In this document: piece by piece, positions 1-8,257 of the stretch
Layout: each line of letters begins with the position of its first letter
Position numbering within the stretch: position 1 is the first letter of the stretch
Assembly (NCBI RefSeq): GCF_029023785.1
Contig: NZ_CP118956.1
Location: 1-64,000 of the forward strand
DNA from: Enterococcus faecium
Lineage (GTDB): Bacteria > Bacillota > Bacilli > Lactobacillales > Enterococcaceae
Length of the DNA: 64,000 nucleotides
Reading direction: 5' to 3'
Notes under the pieces: model-generated
What the model was told of the DNA's origin: nothing
Databases searched by the model: none
What the model saw: only the letters and a program-made list of their open reading frames with translations
Translations under genes and position numbers: made by a program

Positions 1-333
1 ATGTCATATACAGGAATTTTGAGTCTCAAAGATATTTGTCACTACGGTAAACGGTGTACCGCTACAGAGAAAATCACGAAGAAAATATCAACTGGCCAAA
101 GTAAAACCGTTGTGCAGTGTAAGAAATATATAATCCAGAAAGACAAAGTCTCAGAGGAAATGATTTATTACATTGGGAAACAAAAGCAAATAATTTTAAA
201 AGATCCTATCCCCTTAAAAGAGCTATATCCAACAATCAAACATGTTTATGACCAAAACGGTGTACTGATTGGTCGAAGAAAAAATGGAGTCTTGCGTTGT
301 ACCGCAAAAGGGATGGGGCGTTTGATCGGCTGA
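1..333 (+). CDS. Hypothetical protein, possibly cut by the window edge
   Basis: This open frame starts with ATG at the first base of the window and encodes 110 residues, so the true start may lie upstream. The protein is basic and rich in Lys and Ile, with no signal peptide or membrane segment. I recognise no family. It ends just before a strongly structured intergenic region, so its 3' end may lie close to a separate RNA gene. Coding status is likely but not certain. Confidence 0.45.
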   Translation: MSYTGILSLKDICHYGKRCTATEKITKKISTGQSKTVVQCKKYIIQKDKVSEEMIYYIGKQKQIILKDPIPLKELYPTIKHVYDQNGVLIGRRKNGVLRCTAKGMGRLIG

Positions 334-349
334 ATTGATCATTCTCATA

Positions 350-882
350 ACTTGTATTTTATCGTTTTTCGCTTGCTTGAAAATATTGTCGAGACTTCTA
401 AAGGAACTTAGAGTCACTAGAAAAATAAGGAGTAGACTTGATCTATCAACAATTCCCTTCGGGGAGTGACGGGGTAGGTTTTAACGATTGGTAACGTAAA
501 AAATTGGTCAATCGAGTAAATGCGCTTGTTTGGATAGTGGTGAAATGAATTTGTGTAAATAATAAGCGCAGAGTAAACAAGAGGGAATTTAGAAGTTAGA
601 CAAGTTAGAATAGCGTCTAGATTAATCATGAGCAGCTACTAAGGGATCTAGACTTTGACGCAAACTCATGGAATAAGGAGTAGGTCTTCTCGTAATGGGG
701 AGGACGCACAAGAAATTGTGTCGTGTGCTGCAGTACATGTAGATACTTGCGAGGACGTTGATTATTGGATCAATCGAGCATTTACCGCTGTCTACTAGGG
801 TTTCTCGTTTCGGACGCCATAAACGAGTCGAAATTTTTTATGTATTTTTAAGTAAACGAAAAACGATAAAATATGAACAAGT
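350..882 (+). ncRNA. Candidate large structured RNA (about 530 nt)
   Basis: No convincing ORF is present. The two ends form a perfect 17-bp pairing (355-371 with 857-873), extended by ACTTG/CAAGT across a bulge. Inside are many local hairpins: 392-414, 439-450, a CCC-UUCG-GGG hairpin near 454-463, 484-515, a 7-bp stem 521-527/563-570, 683-704, a GAAA-loop hairpin near 709-721, 759-775 and 803-828. CATGAG near 627 and CTCATG near 664 could form a longer-range pairing. UUCG and GNRA loops and G-U pairs make sense only on the plus strand. Size, closing stem and mobile-element setting resemble the large ornate RNAs of Firmicutes (ROOL class), but I could not test this. Confidence 0.55.
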
Positions 883-1147
883 CCTGAATAAAGTGAAAAA
901 ATTGATATAAAACATAGAGAAAATGAAATTTACGTAATGGAGGAATGACAAATGAAAAATTATGATCCGAATATACGATTGGGCACACATACTATTAAGG
1001 TTTCTTTCCAACGTTGGGATTACAAAGGATTTGTGACGTTTAGAAGGGGCGGAAATTGTAAAGGATTAGATGTGGATAGGCTACAATTAACTAGACAGAA
1101 AAATTAAGGTGTGTAGACTAGAAGAAAACATACCAGGAGGAATTTTT

Positions 1148-1438
1148 ATGTCTAAGAGAACACGAAGAACTTTTTCACAAGAATTCAAGCAACAAATCGT
1201 CAATCTTTACTTAGCTGGAAAGCCACGTGTAGAAATCATTCGAGAATATGAACTAACGGCTTCAGCATTTGACAAATGGGTAAAGCAATCTAAAACGAGT
1301 GGTTCATTCAAAGAAAAAGATAATCTTACGCCTGAACAAAAAGAATTGTTAGAACTACGTAAAAGAAACCAGCAATTAGAAATGGAAAATGATATTTTAA
1401 AGCAAGCAGCGCTGATATTCGGACGAAGAGACAAGTAA
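1148..1438 (+). CDS. IS3-family transposase OrfA
   Basis: This 96-residue protein starts at ATG 1148 behind a GGAGGAAT ribosome site. It has the N-terminal helix-turn-helix of IS3 OrfA proteins (RRTFSQEFKQQIVNLY) and a C-terminal leucine-rich coiled coil (about residues 60-90) used for dimerisation and for fusion to OrfB by frameshifting. It binds the terminal repeats of its own element. OrfB follows 35 bp downstream. Confidence 0.9.
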   Translation: MSKRTRRTFSQEFKQQIVNLYLAGKPRVEIIREYELTASAFDKWVKQSKTSGSFKEKDNLTPEQKELLELRKRNQQLEMENDILKQAALIFGRRDK

Positions 1439-1473
1439 TCGATGCGAATAAGCATCTTTACCCTATATCAGCG

Positions 1474-2310
1474 ATGTGCAGAATATTAGGTCTATCACGT
1501 CAGTCCTATTATTATCAATCAAAACCAAAGAAAGACGAATCAGAACTTGAAGAAGTAGTCGCTGAAGAATTTATCCGCAGCCGAAAGGCCTACGGCTCAA
1601 GAAAAATAAAAAAAGCCTTATCAAAACGAGGCATTCAGATCAGCCGACGAAAAATTAGTAGAATCATGAAAAATAGAGGATTAAAATCGAGCTATACTGT
1701 TGCTTATTTTAAAGTACATCATTCTACTTGCAATGAAGCCAAAACGACAAACGTATTGAATCGTAAATTCTTAAGAGACAGCCCATTAGAAGCGATCGTA
1801 ACAGACTTGACTTATGTACGAGTCGGGAAAAAATGGAATTATGTCTGTTTCATTTTGGATCTGTTCAATCGAGAAATTCTCGGCTATTCTTGTGGAGAAC
1901 ATAAAGATGCCGTTCTAGTAAAAAAAGCATTTAGCCGTATCAAACAACCTCTGACAGAGGTTGAGATTTTTCATACTGATCGTGGAAAAGAGTTTGATAA
2001 CCAAGCTATTGATGAATTATTAACAACTTTTGACATCAATCGATCATTGAGTCATAAAGGCTGTCCTTTTGATAATGCCGTAGCTGAATCAACTTATAAG
2101 TCGTTGAAAGTAGAATTTGTCTATCAATACACATTTGAAACCTTACAACAATTGGATTTGGAGTTATTTGACTATGTCAATTGGTGGAACCACCTTCGGT
2201 TGTACGGTACACTTGGCTACGAGACACCGGTTGGTTACCGTAACCAGAGATTGGCGCAGCGAATCCTTGATAATGAGCTCGGATGTGCTAACGCTAGCGA
2301 GGCAGTCTAA
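1474..2310 (+). CDS. IS3-family transposase OrfB (DDE catalytic subunit)
   Basis: This 278-residue rve-type integrase has a HTH_21-like N-terminus (SRKAYGSRKIKKAL) and a DDE catalytic core. The visible acidic residues are the Asp of VTDLTYV, the Asp of FHTDRGKEF and the Glu of AVAESTYKSLK. It normally acts as an OrfAB fusion made by programmed frameshifting; the slippery site was not resolved. The frame is intact. Confidence 0.9.
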   Translation: MCRILGLSRQSYYYQSKPKKDESELEEVVAEEFIRSRKAYGSRKIKKALSKRGIQISRRKISRIMKNRGLKSSYTVAYFKVHHSTCNEAKTTNVLNRKFLRDSPLEAIVTDLTYVRVGKKWNYVCFILDLFNREILGYSCGEHKDAVLVKKAFSRIKQPLTEVEIFHTDRGKEFDNQAIDELLTTFDINRSLSHKGCPFDNAVAESTYKSLKVEFVYQYTFETLQQLDLELFDYVNWWNHLRLYGTLGYETPVGYRNQRLAQRILDNELGCANASEAV

Positions 2311-2776
2311 CTTTAACTGTTAGCTCCTGCCGAAGATCGTCACATCCGAGGAGGCTCATTGTCAAGGACAATCGGAATAGCATACGGAAAGAAGTTCTGC
2401 ACCTTATAAAATTTGTCAAAAAAACTGTTGCCATTCCAGATGTTTTAGCATTAGACGAGGATGATTTATACGATCAAACATTGACTGATAATCCAATTGG
2501 ATTCGGCTTGCTACCTGAAGATGATGAAGGTAATGAATGGTTTAAAATGACGCTTATGAATGATAATGGAGACGAATTATCTGTTGAAGATACTTGGTCA
2601 TATTTGAGTGATTATATTGTCAGCTTTGAAATCATTGAATTTGTAGCGGATAAAGAAGAATAAAAACTGGAGGAATAAATTTTACAGATAAAGGCTTAGA
2701 AGGAGTCACGACGATTAATAAAAAGGTAGTATTACCTTAGGCATTGAGTAAGGAATTTATTTAGGAGGAATAGTAG

Positions 2777-3016
2777 ATGGCGCGACCAGTTTTAGAGGCG
2801 ATGGATATGGATACTTTGACAAAAGGAAGGTATGTACAGCTGTTAGCTCGTGGTTATTCACCTAAAGAAGTATTCAAAGCCTTATCTAAAGGAACAGATA
2901 TGGAAAAAGAAAGATTGCGAAAAGAATTCGATTATTGGAGAACCCATAATGGAATCAAGGATTTGAAACCAGCACGGCCAGTAATTAAACGAAAGAAAAA
3001 GATAACCCAAGACTGA
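2777..3016 (+). CDS. Small basic hypothetical protein
   Basis: The ATG at 2777 follows TTAGGAGGAATAG, a strong ribosome site. The 79-residue product has a helical N-terminal part (YVQLLARGYSPKEVFKAL) that resembles a short DNA-binding or adaptor helix pair, and a Lys/Arg-rich tail. No family is recognised. The stretch 2664-2776 before it holds a ribosome-site-like GGAGGAATAA and no credible ORF, and may be decayed coding sequence. Confidence 0.6.
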   Translation: MARPVLEAMDMDTLTKGRYVQLLARGYSPKEVFKALSKGTDMEKERLRKEFDYWRTHNGIKDLKPARPVIKRKKKITQD

Positions 3017-3082
3017 AGTGTAGAGCGTATGTGATCATAGGCTTTTTTATTTTTGCAAAAAATAAGGAAGGTAGGAAAACTC

Positions 3083-3310
3083 ATGAATTATGAAGAAATC
3101 GAAAACAGAAAAAAAGTGTCGAAAGAAATGGAAGAAAAGTTACTAAAAACGATGAAGCAAAAACACCTTAAAAGATTATCTGTCGCGCAATATATCAATG
3201 ATATGCAGTTAACAGGAAAAGAGAAAGCTTGTTTGTTAGGTTCAATGAAAAACTTTGAACAGTTGAGACGAACTTATAGCTTTTGCGGGCGAGAAAACCC
3301 ACGGTTTTAA
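3083..3310 (+). CDS. Small hypothetical protein, 3' end replaced by the IStron
   Basis: ATG 3083 follows GGAAGGTAGG and begins MNYEEIENRKKVSKEMEEKL. The reading frame runs into the left end of the IS605/group I intron element at about 3285 and stops at 3310 inside its terminal hairpin. If the element were removed precisely between T3284 and G5413, the frame would close after five more codons as ...RTYSF-CENKF-stop. The native protein would then be about 72 residues, basic and helical. Function is unknown; the junction is inference. Confidence 0.6.
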   Translation: MNYEEIENRKKVSKEMEEKLLKTMKQKHLKRLSVAQYINDMQLTGKEKACLLGSMKNFEQLRRTYSFCGRENPRF

Positions 3311-3324
3311 CCGTGTGGATGATA

Positions 3325-3720
3325 GCCCGCACTGTACTGTAAGAGCATAGGGAAACTTGTGCTTAGTGGAATATATAAAATCTCGTATATCCCAACAAAG
3401 AAACTGAATTGCGGGGAACCCCTAAAGCGAGTAAAACGACAACGTAGTCTTGAAATAGGCAAACGTGACCGTGGCGAAAGCAGAAAAAATTTACTCGATA
3501 GCATATGGTTAAATCCTAAGTGTTGCGACAATGGGCAATCTGCAGCGAAGACTCGAACAGAGTAACGTTCAACGACTATTCCTCTTGAGGGAAGTACACA
3601 CAAGCGTGTGGAAGTGGTTTCGCCGTACTGGGTAAAGCCAACGGATAAGATATAGTCTGTGCTGGCACGAAAGTGTCAGAAGTTCATCAGAGAACTGCAT
3701 AGGAAGTAGCGAACCTATGT
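3325..3720 (+). ncRNA. Group I intron core
   Basis: The four conserved group I elements occur in order: P (AATTGCGGGGAA, 3407-3418), Q (AATCTGCAGCGAAG, 3537-3550), R (GTTCAACGACTA, 3567-3578) and S (AAGATATAGTCT, 3647-3658). GACTA in R pairs with TAGTC in S to form P7. A GGCACGAAAGTGTC hairpin near 3664 follows as a P9-type stem. No homing endonuclease is encoded. The true intron limits probably coincide with the IStron ends, so these coordinates cover only the 5' catalytic part. Splice sites and the internal guide were not resolved. Confidence 0.82.
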
Positions 3721-3803
3721 GAACAAACTCCACATAAAAAATTCTTCATTCTTTTGTGTATATTAACATTGATTTAGTACATGGCTTAACCTAAAATTAA
3801 GGT

Positions 3804-4205
3804 ATGGATAACGAATACAGACACTCAAAGACAACTGTATCGTTAGTCAATTACCACTTTGTTTTTTGCCCAAGGTATCGTCGGAAAATATTCGTTAATT
3901 CTGAAGTAGATGCTAGATTTAAAGCACTCGTTCAAGAAATAGCAAAGGAAAACGAGTGGAACATCATTGCAATAGAAACAGATAAAGATCATTGTCATTT
4001 ATTAATAAATGTTCAGCCTACGTATTCTCCTTCTAAAATCATGAAGATAATAAAAGGTAAGACATCTAGAATAATCCGGCAAGAGTTTGAACACTTAAGT
4101 AAAATGCCAAGTGTTTGGACACGTTCATACTTTGTTTCAACCGCAGGAAATGTATCTAGCGAAATTATCAAGCGATATGTTGAGAACCAAAGAACAAGAT
4201 ATTGA
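3804..4205 (+). CDS. tnpA: IS200/IS605 transposase TnpA (HUH Y1)
   Basis: This 133-residue single-strand DNA transposase has the metal-binding HUH motif DHCHLLI (about residues 71-77) and a catalytic Tyr in the C-terminal helix near IIKRYVENQ. Its N-terminal SLVNYHFVFCPRYRRK is diagnostic of the Y1 family. It would recognise the hairpins at both element ends and move the element as a single-strand circle. Length is normal and the frame is intact. Its stop lies a few bases before the tnpB ribosome site. Confidence 0.93.
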   Translation: MDNEYRHSKTTVSLVNYHFVFCPRYRRKIFVNSEVDARFKALVQEIAKENEWNIIAIETDKDHCHLLINVQPTYSPSKIMKIIKGKTSRIIRQEFEHLSKMPSVWTRSYFVSTAGNVSSEIIKRYVENQRTRY

Positions 4206-4228
4206 TTGCGTTAAGGAGGTGTGCAGAA

Positions 4229-5347
4229 ATGAAAAAGGCTCATAAAATCAGGATTTACCCCAACTGTCGGCAAGAAATTCAATTTCAAAAAACATTCGGA
4301 TGCGTTCGTTTCTATTGGAACTTTCTACTAGATCAACGTATAACGAATTACAAGAAGAAAAAAGAAAATGCCGATTACAAAGAAGATAAGACAACGTATG
4401 CTTCATTGAAAAAAATGGAAGAATACGCTTGGTTAAAAGAAGTTGAAGCTCAACCACTTAGCCAAGTAGCCATGGATCTAAATAAAGCATTTAAAAATAC
4501 GTTCAACTCTACTTTTGGATTTCCTAAATTCAAAAGTAAGAAGTATTCCAAAAAGTCCTATCGAACAGCTATGGGTATAAAGGTGAATAGAAACTACTTT
4601 TATGTATCCAAGGTTGGCTGGGTAAAAATGGCTGAAACGTTGCGTTTCAATGGTAAATTAATGAATGTGACAATCAGCCAGTCAAAAACAGAAAAATATT
4701 TTGCAACTTTTTTAGTCGATACTGAAAACTTCCAAAAAGATCCTGTGACGGAATCCATTGGTTTAGATTTGGGTCTTACTCATTTCTGCATAACTTCCGC
4801 AGGTGAGAAGATAGGAAACGAGAGATTCTATCGATCATTAGAAAAACGCTTAGTGGTAGAGCAACGTAAACTTTCAAGACGCTTAGAAGTAGCAAAGAAG
4901 CATAATCGTAAATTAGAAGAGTGCAAAAACTACCAAAAGCAAAGAGTGAAAGTGGCACGTATCCATGAAAAGATTTTTAACCAACGAAATGACTTTTTAC
5001 ACAAACTGTCTTCTCGTATAACTGATGAGAACCAAATCATTTGTATTGAGGACTTGAATGTAACAGGCATGGTTAGAAATCATAAATTAGCTAAATCAAT
5101 AGCAGACGTATCTTGGAGTGAATTTGTAAGGCAATTAACATACAAGTGTGAATGGAAAGGTCGAACGTTAGTAAAAATCGACCGTTTTTACCCTAGCTCG
5201 CAAATATGTTCTTCTTGTGGTCATAATGACGGTAAGAAAGAGTTAGATATTAGAGAATGGACTTGTAGCAATTGCGGAACAAATCATGACAGAGATATCA
5301 ACGCTAGTATAAACATTGGAACCGAAGGACTTTCGGGGATAGCTTAG
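4229..5347 (+). CDS. tnpB: TnpB, RNA-guided nuclease of the IS605 family
   Basis: I start the gene at ATG 4229 behind TTAAGGAGGTGTG, which gives about 372 residues. It has the N-terminal OrfB HTH (KAHKIRIYPN), the RuvC-like acidic residues in GLDLGLTH, CIEDLNV and HDRDINASIN, and a zinc ribbon (CSSCG and CSNCG). All catalytic positions are present, so the protein should be active. TnpB cuts DNA using a guide RNA derived from the right end of the element, which here overlaps the intron's 3' end. The 3' hairpin 5392-5405 fits the end of such a guide scaffold. Confidence 0.93.
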   Translation: MKKAHKIRIYPNCRQEIQFQKTFGCVRFYWNFLLDQRITNYKKKKENADYKEDKTTYASLKKMEEYAWLKEVEAQPLSQVAMDLNKAFKNTFNSTFGFPKFKSKKYSKKSYRTAMGIKVNRNYFYVSKVGWVKMAETLRFNGKLMNVTISQSKTEKYFATFLVDTENFQKDPVTESIGLDLGLTHFCITSAGEKIGNERFYRSLEKRLVVEQRKLSRRLEVAKKHNRKLEECKNYQKQRVKVARIHEKIFNQRNDFLHKLSSRITDENQIICIEDLNVTGMVRNHKLAKSIADVSWSEFVRQLTYKCEWKGRTLVKIDRFYPSSQICSSCGHNDGKKELDIREWTCSNCGTNHDRDINASINIGTEGLSGIA

Positions 5348-5482
5348 TAAATTTGCGCCCGTTTGGGTGTATTACCTAAGAACCCCATGACTTTAGTCGT
5401 GTGGAGTGTCAGGTGAAAACAAGTTCTAATTGTCAACTATTGTTAGAAGTCTCATGACATTCATTAATAGAATTCATTTTTA

Positions 5483-5518
5483 AAACTTTTTCTATGGAAA
5501 TGAGAAAAAGTTTTTTTG
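5483..5518 (+). terminator. Rho-independent terminator before the pilus genes
   Basis: ACTTTTTCT (5485-5493) pairs with AGAAAAAGT (5503-5511) around a 9-nt loop and is followed by a T run. It separates the small gene hit by the IStron from the sortase/pilin cluster. Confidence 0.75.
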
Positions 5519-5542
5519 TTTTGTCTGAAAGGAGGCAGATGG

Positions 5543-6214
5543 ATGAAAAAATGGTTATTTGGTTTTTTAGGAGTCACTTTAATCGTCTTTTGCAGTGTGT
5601 TTGGCTATGTTAGCTACCAAAAACATGAAGGAGAGGTGTTTAAGCAAAATATAGAAAAAAAGATGCCCGTAGATCAAATCAATGCACATGCAAAGAGTTA
5701 TAAGGAGGATGCAACGAACGTCAATAATGATATGTCTTTGGGGCAAATGTTGTCCATACAAAAAGAAGCAATCGAAATGGGCGTCAATAAACAAGTATTT
5801 GCACAAATTCAGATTCCTGCACTTGGTTTAGCATTGCCAATTTTTAAAGGGGCAAATCAATACACTTTGAGTCTTGGAGCGGCTACTTATTTTTATGAAG
5901 ATGCCGAAATGGGCAAAGGAAACTATGTCCTAGCAGGTCATAACATGGAAATGCCAGGTGTTTTATTTTCTGATATTCAGAAGTTGTCATTAGGGGAGGT
6001 GATGGACTTAGTTAGTAACGATGGCGTCTATCGTTACAAGGTAACGCGTAAATTTATCGTACCTGAGTACTTTAAATTAATCGATGGCGTTCCTGAAGAG
6101 AACTCTTTCTTGTCTTTGCCAAAGAAAGGAGAGAAACCCTTATTAACGTTGTTTACTTGTGTCTATACGTCACAAGGAAAAGAAAGATACGTGGTACAGG
6201 GAGAGCTACAATAA
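5543..6214 (+). CDS. Class A-like sortase
   Basis: ATG 5543 follows AAAGGAGGCAG. The 223-residue protein has an N-terminal membrane anchor (about residues 4-24) and a sortase fold with catalytic His133 (VLAGHNM), Cys206 (TLFTC) and Arg214. Class A-type enzymes attach LPXTG proteins to the cell wall from outside the membrane. It heads a cluster containing LPXTG proteins and a class C sortase. It would be the housekeeping or pilus-base anchoring enzyme of this module, separate from the host's own sortase A. Confidence 0.88.
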   Translation: MKKWLFGFLGVTLIVFCSVFGYVSYQKHEGEVFKQNIEKKMPVDQINAHAKSYKEDATNVNNDMSLGQMLSIQKEAIEMGVNKQVFAQIQIPALGLALPIFKGANQYTLSLGAATYFYEDAEMGKGNYVLAGHNMEMPGVLFSDIQKLSLGEVMDLVSNDGVYRYKVTRKFIVPEYFKLIDGVPEENSFLSLPKKGEKPLLTLFTCVYTSQGKERYVVQGELQ

Positions 6215-6266
6215 CAAGGTTTTAATCAACGCGAGTCGTTGAAATATGAAATGAGGAGAGTAAAAA

Positions 6267-8243
6267 ATGGCAATAAATCGGTATGTAAAAAAAGCTGGAA
6301 TGCTTATTGGAATGTTAGGAATCATTGCAGGCTGCTTTCAGGGATATCGAGCATATGCAGAAGATATCACGCAAAAAACGCCACCAGAGAAGGTCAATAT
6401 CACGGTTCATAAATTAATGTACGATCAAGGAACGCAATTGAATGTTGATATTGACGGGATCAAAAACGATGGTTATACGCACGATCAATATCCTACAGGT
6501 GTAACGAAATACAACAAGGCAGATTATGGTGATGTTGAGTTTACGTTAGGAAATATTACGGATCAAGTATTACCGACTGAAGATTCTGATCTAACCAACG
6601 CGAAAGTGGACGAAATCGTTAAAGATGTAGAAGACAAGGGATCTAACAGTGAGTACGTCAAGAATGCAACCAACAAAATTACTTCAGCTGTAGATGAAAA
6701 TGGTGAGATTACTTTTGCTGATCAACCAGCCTATGTCAATTCCAAAGGGAATGTATATGTGGTTTATGAAAGTAAATCCGCTGCTGGATTAGTCACACAA
6801 AAAGCAAAACCAATGGTTGTGATTGCGCCAATGACTGATAATACAGGTTCAGGTTTTTTAAAAGACATTCACTTATATCCTAAAAATATTGTTTCTAAGT
6901 TGAGTTTTGAATTAACGAAATTTGGTGACGATGGCACAGCTCAAAGCAAACAAACACCTTTAAAAGGGGCAAAATTTGAGTTATACAAGGGCGAACCTGG
7001 AAAAGGAACAAAATTAGGAGATCTTGTATCGGATGATCAAGGAAAGCTGACTGCTACTGATTTGACGTTAGGAAAATACTATTTTGTGGAAGTTCCTTCA
7101 GAAGTTGTAGTGGGATCAGATAAAGAACCAACAGCAGATCAATATTTATTAGGCGCAGACGCTCGCAACGATGCGCACAATAAATTAACCTTTGAAATTA
7201 CGAATGATGGCGTGACAAGTGACTTAAAAGCTTCATACGTAAACTATAAAGCACCAGTGATCGATAAAACAGTAACAAATGGAACAGGACAAGAACATTC
7301 TTTCCAAATTGGTGACGCAGTAAATTATCAAGGAACGATTCATATCCCAACAGACATTGCAGGCGGAGCAGACGGTATCACAGTAAACGGAGTGAAAAGC
7401 GAAACTTCTCCTTACAGTGTATTTAAATGGGGGGATACAGCAGGACAAGGACTTTCTTATGTCGCTGCTAAAGCAAATATCAAAGTAACAAATAAAGATG
7501 GATCTGTGGTATTAAAAGAAAATACAGATTATAAAATCCAAAATTCAGAAAATGGCTTTGTGATCGATTTTATCGTGAATAATGGCCAAGTAAGTGATAC
7601 TGTAGCAAGTTTACACGGACAAGATCTTCAAATGACTTATAACATGTATGTAAATGACAGCGCAGCTGTTGCCAATCCATTAACAAATAGCGTGGATTTC
7701 GTTTATAACAACAATCCATTTAATCAGGAAGAACACCACGAAAAAACGAAAGCTGACGTTGTGACTTATGGTGCAAAATTCTTAAAAGTCGATAGCGGAC
7801 TATTTGGAACAGGAATCAAAGCAACACCGCTTGAAAGCGCAGAATTTGCTGCTAAAAACGCAGAAGGAAAATATTATGGTGGATTAGTTGATACGGATAA
7901 AAACGGTGTCAAAGAAGCAGTATGGGTAGACGATGTAGCAAATGCAGCGATCCTAAAATCAGATAAAGAAGGTCACTTTGAAATCACTGGTTTAACTGAA
8001 GGTGAATATTCACTGGAAGAAACAAAAGCGCCTGAAAACTATCAAAAATTAACGAAAGAGATCTCTTTCAAAGTAGACAAAGATTCATACAAAGAAGAAA
8101 ACCGAATCACGATCAAAAACAATCAAAAAGCTTCCGTACCAATGACCGGTAGCAACGGTTTTCAAACGTATGTATTAATCTCTTGCTTGTTGCTAGGAGC
8201 AGGGGCACTTTCTGCAGTTGTTTACTTTAAGAAGAAAGCCTAG
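6267..8243 (+). CDS. Major pilin, LPXTG-type with isopeptide domains
   Basis: This 658-residue secreted protein has a signal peptide ending near AYA (about residue 31). It has a pilin motif IHLYPKN with the linking lysine near residue 206, Cna_B/SpaA-like domains, an E-box (EETKAPENY, near 593), a VPMTG sorting signal (about 624-628), a membrane helix and a positive tail. These are the hallmarks of a Gram-positive pilus backbone subunit. The adjacent class C sortase would polymerise it through the YPKN lysine. It starts behind GAGGAGAG. Confidence 0.92.
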   Translation: MAINRYVKKAGMLIGMLGIIAGCFQGYRAYAEDITQKTPPEKVNITVHKLMYDQGTQLNVDIDGIKNDGYTHDQYPTGVTKYNKADYGDVEFTLGNITDQVLPTEDSDLTNAKVDEIVKDVEDKGSNSEYVKNATNKITSAVDENGEITFADQPAYVNSKGNVYVVYESKSAAGLVTQKAKPMVVIAPMTDNTGSGFLKDIHLYPKNIVSKLSFELTKFGDDGTAQSKQTPLKGAKFELYKGEPGKGTKLGDLVSDDQGKLTATDLTLGKYYFVEVPSEVVVGSDKEPTADQYLLGADARNDAHNKLTFEITNDGVTSDLKASYVNYKAPVIDKTVTNGTGQEHSFQIGDAVNYQGTIHIPTDIAGGADGITVNGVKSETSPYSVFKWGDTAGQGLSYVAAKANIKVTNKDGSVVLKENTDYKIQNSENGFVIDFIVNNGQVSDTVASLHGQDLQMTYNMYVNDSAAVANPLTNSVDFVYNNNPFNQEEHHEKTKADVVTYGAKFLKVDSGLFGTGIKATPLESAEFAAKNAEGKYYGGLVDTDKNGVKEAVWVDDVANAAILKSDKEGHFEITGLTEGEYSLEETKAPENYQKLTKEISFKVDKDSYKEENRITIKNNQKASVPMTGSNGFQTYVLISCLLLGAGALSAVVYFKKKA

Positions 8244-8257
8244 AAGGATCAAAACCA

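Larger units (their letters stand above)
1073..2438 (+). mobile_element. IS3-family insertion sequence, complete (1366 bp)
   Basis: The element begins TGGATAGGC and ends GCCATTCCA. Its imperfect terminal repeats can be followed for about 35 bp and converge on AAGGTG. It is flanked by the 4-bp direct repeat GATG. It carries two consecutive transposase frames in the usual IS3 arrangement. Intact frames, ends and target duplication suggest a recent and possibly active insertion. I do not assign an IS name. Confidence 0.9.
952..2663 (+). pseudogene. Small hypothetical gene split by an IS3-family element
   Basis: The 5' part (952-1072) starts at ATG behind an AGGAATG-type ribosome site and encodes MKNYDPNIRLG and onward. 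The 3' part (2439-2663) encodes an acidic tail ending FVADKEE. Removing the IS and one copy of the GATG target duplication (1069-1072 and 2439-2442) rejoins them in frame through ...CKGLDV-LALDEDD..., giving about 113 residues. The acidic C-terminal half and lack of membrane segments suggest a small soluble protein. Function is unknown. A TTG-initiated ORF at 2481 is only the severed 3' part. Confidence 0.8.
3285..5412 (+). mobile_element. IStron: IS200/IS605 element carrying a group I intron
   Basis: Both ends carry the subterminal hairpins typical of IS605 elements (about 3298-3318 and 5392-5405), each followed by GTGTGG. Between them are a group I intron core (3407-3658), tnpA (3804-4205) and tnpB (4229-5347). 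This is the architecture of CdISt1-type IStrons of Clostridioides difficile. In those, an intron lets the host transcript be spliced after insertion. End positions are inferred from hairpins and from restoration of the interrupted ORF. There is no target duplication, as expected for single-strand transposition. Confidence 0.82.

Noticed and set aside
1..333. First ORF as an IscB or other RNA-guided nuclease because a structured RNA follows it
   Set aside because: It is only 110 residues and has no RuvC, HNH or zinc-ribbon motifs, so the adjacency is not enough.
223..629. Two minus-strand ORFs overlapping the first gene and the structured region
   Set aside because: They lie opposite RNA hairpins, lack ribosome sites and have no protein-like composition.
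3359..3565. ORF of 68 codons inside the IStron 5' region
   Set aside because: It coincides with the group I intron core, whose P, Q, R and S elements explain the sequence; no ribosome site.
3307..3603. Minus-strand ORF of 98 codons across the intron
   Set aside because: Antisense to a structured RNA, with no ribosome site and no protein-like pattern.
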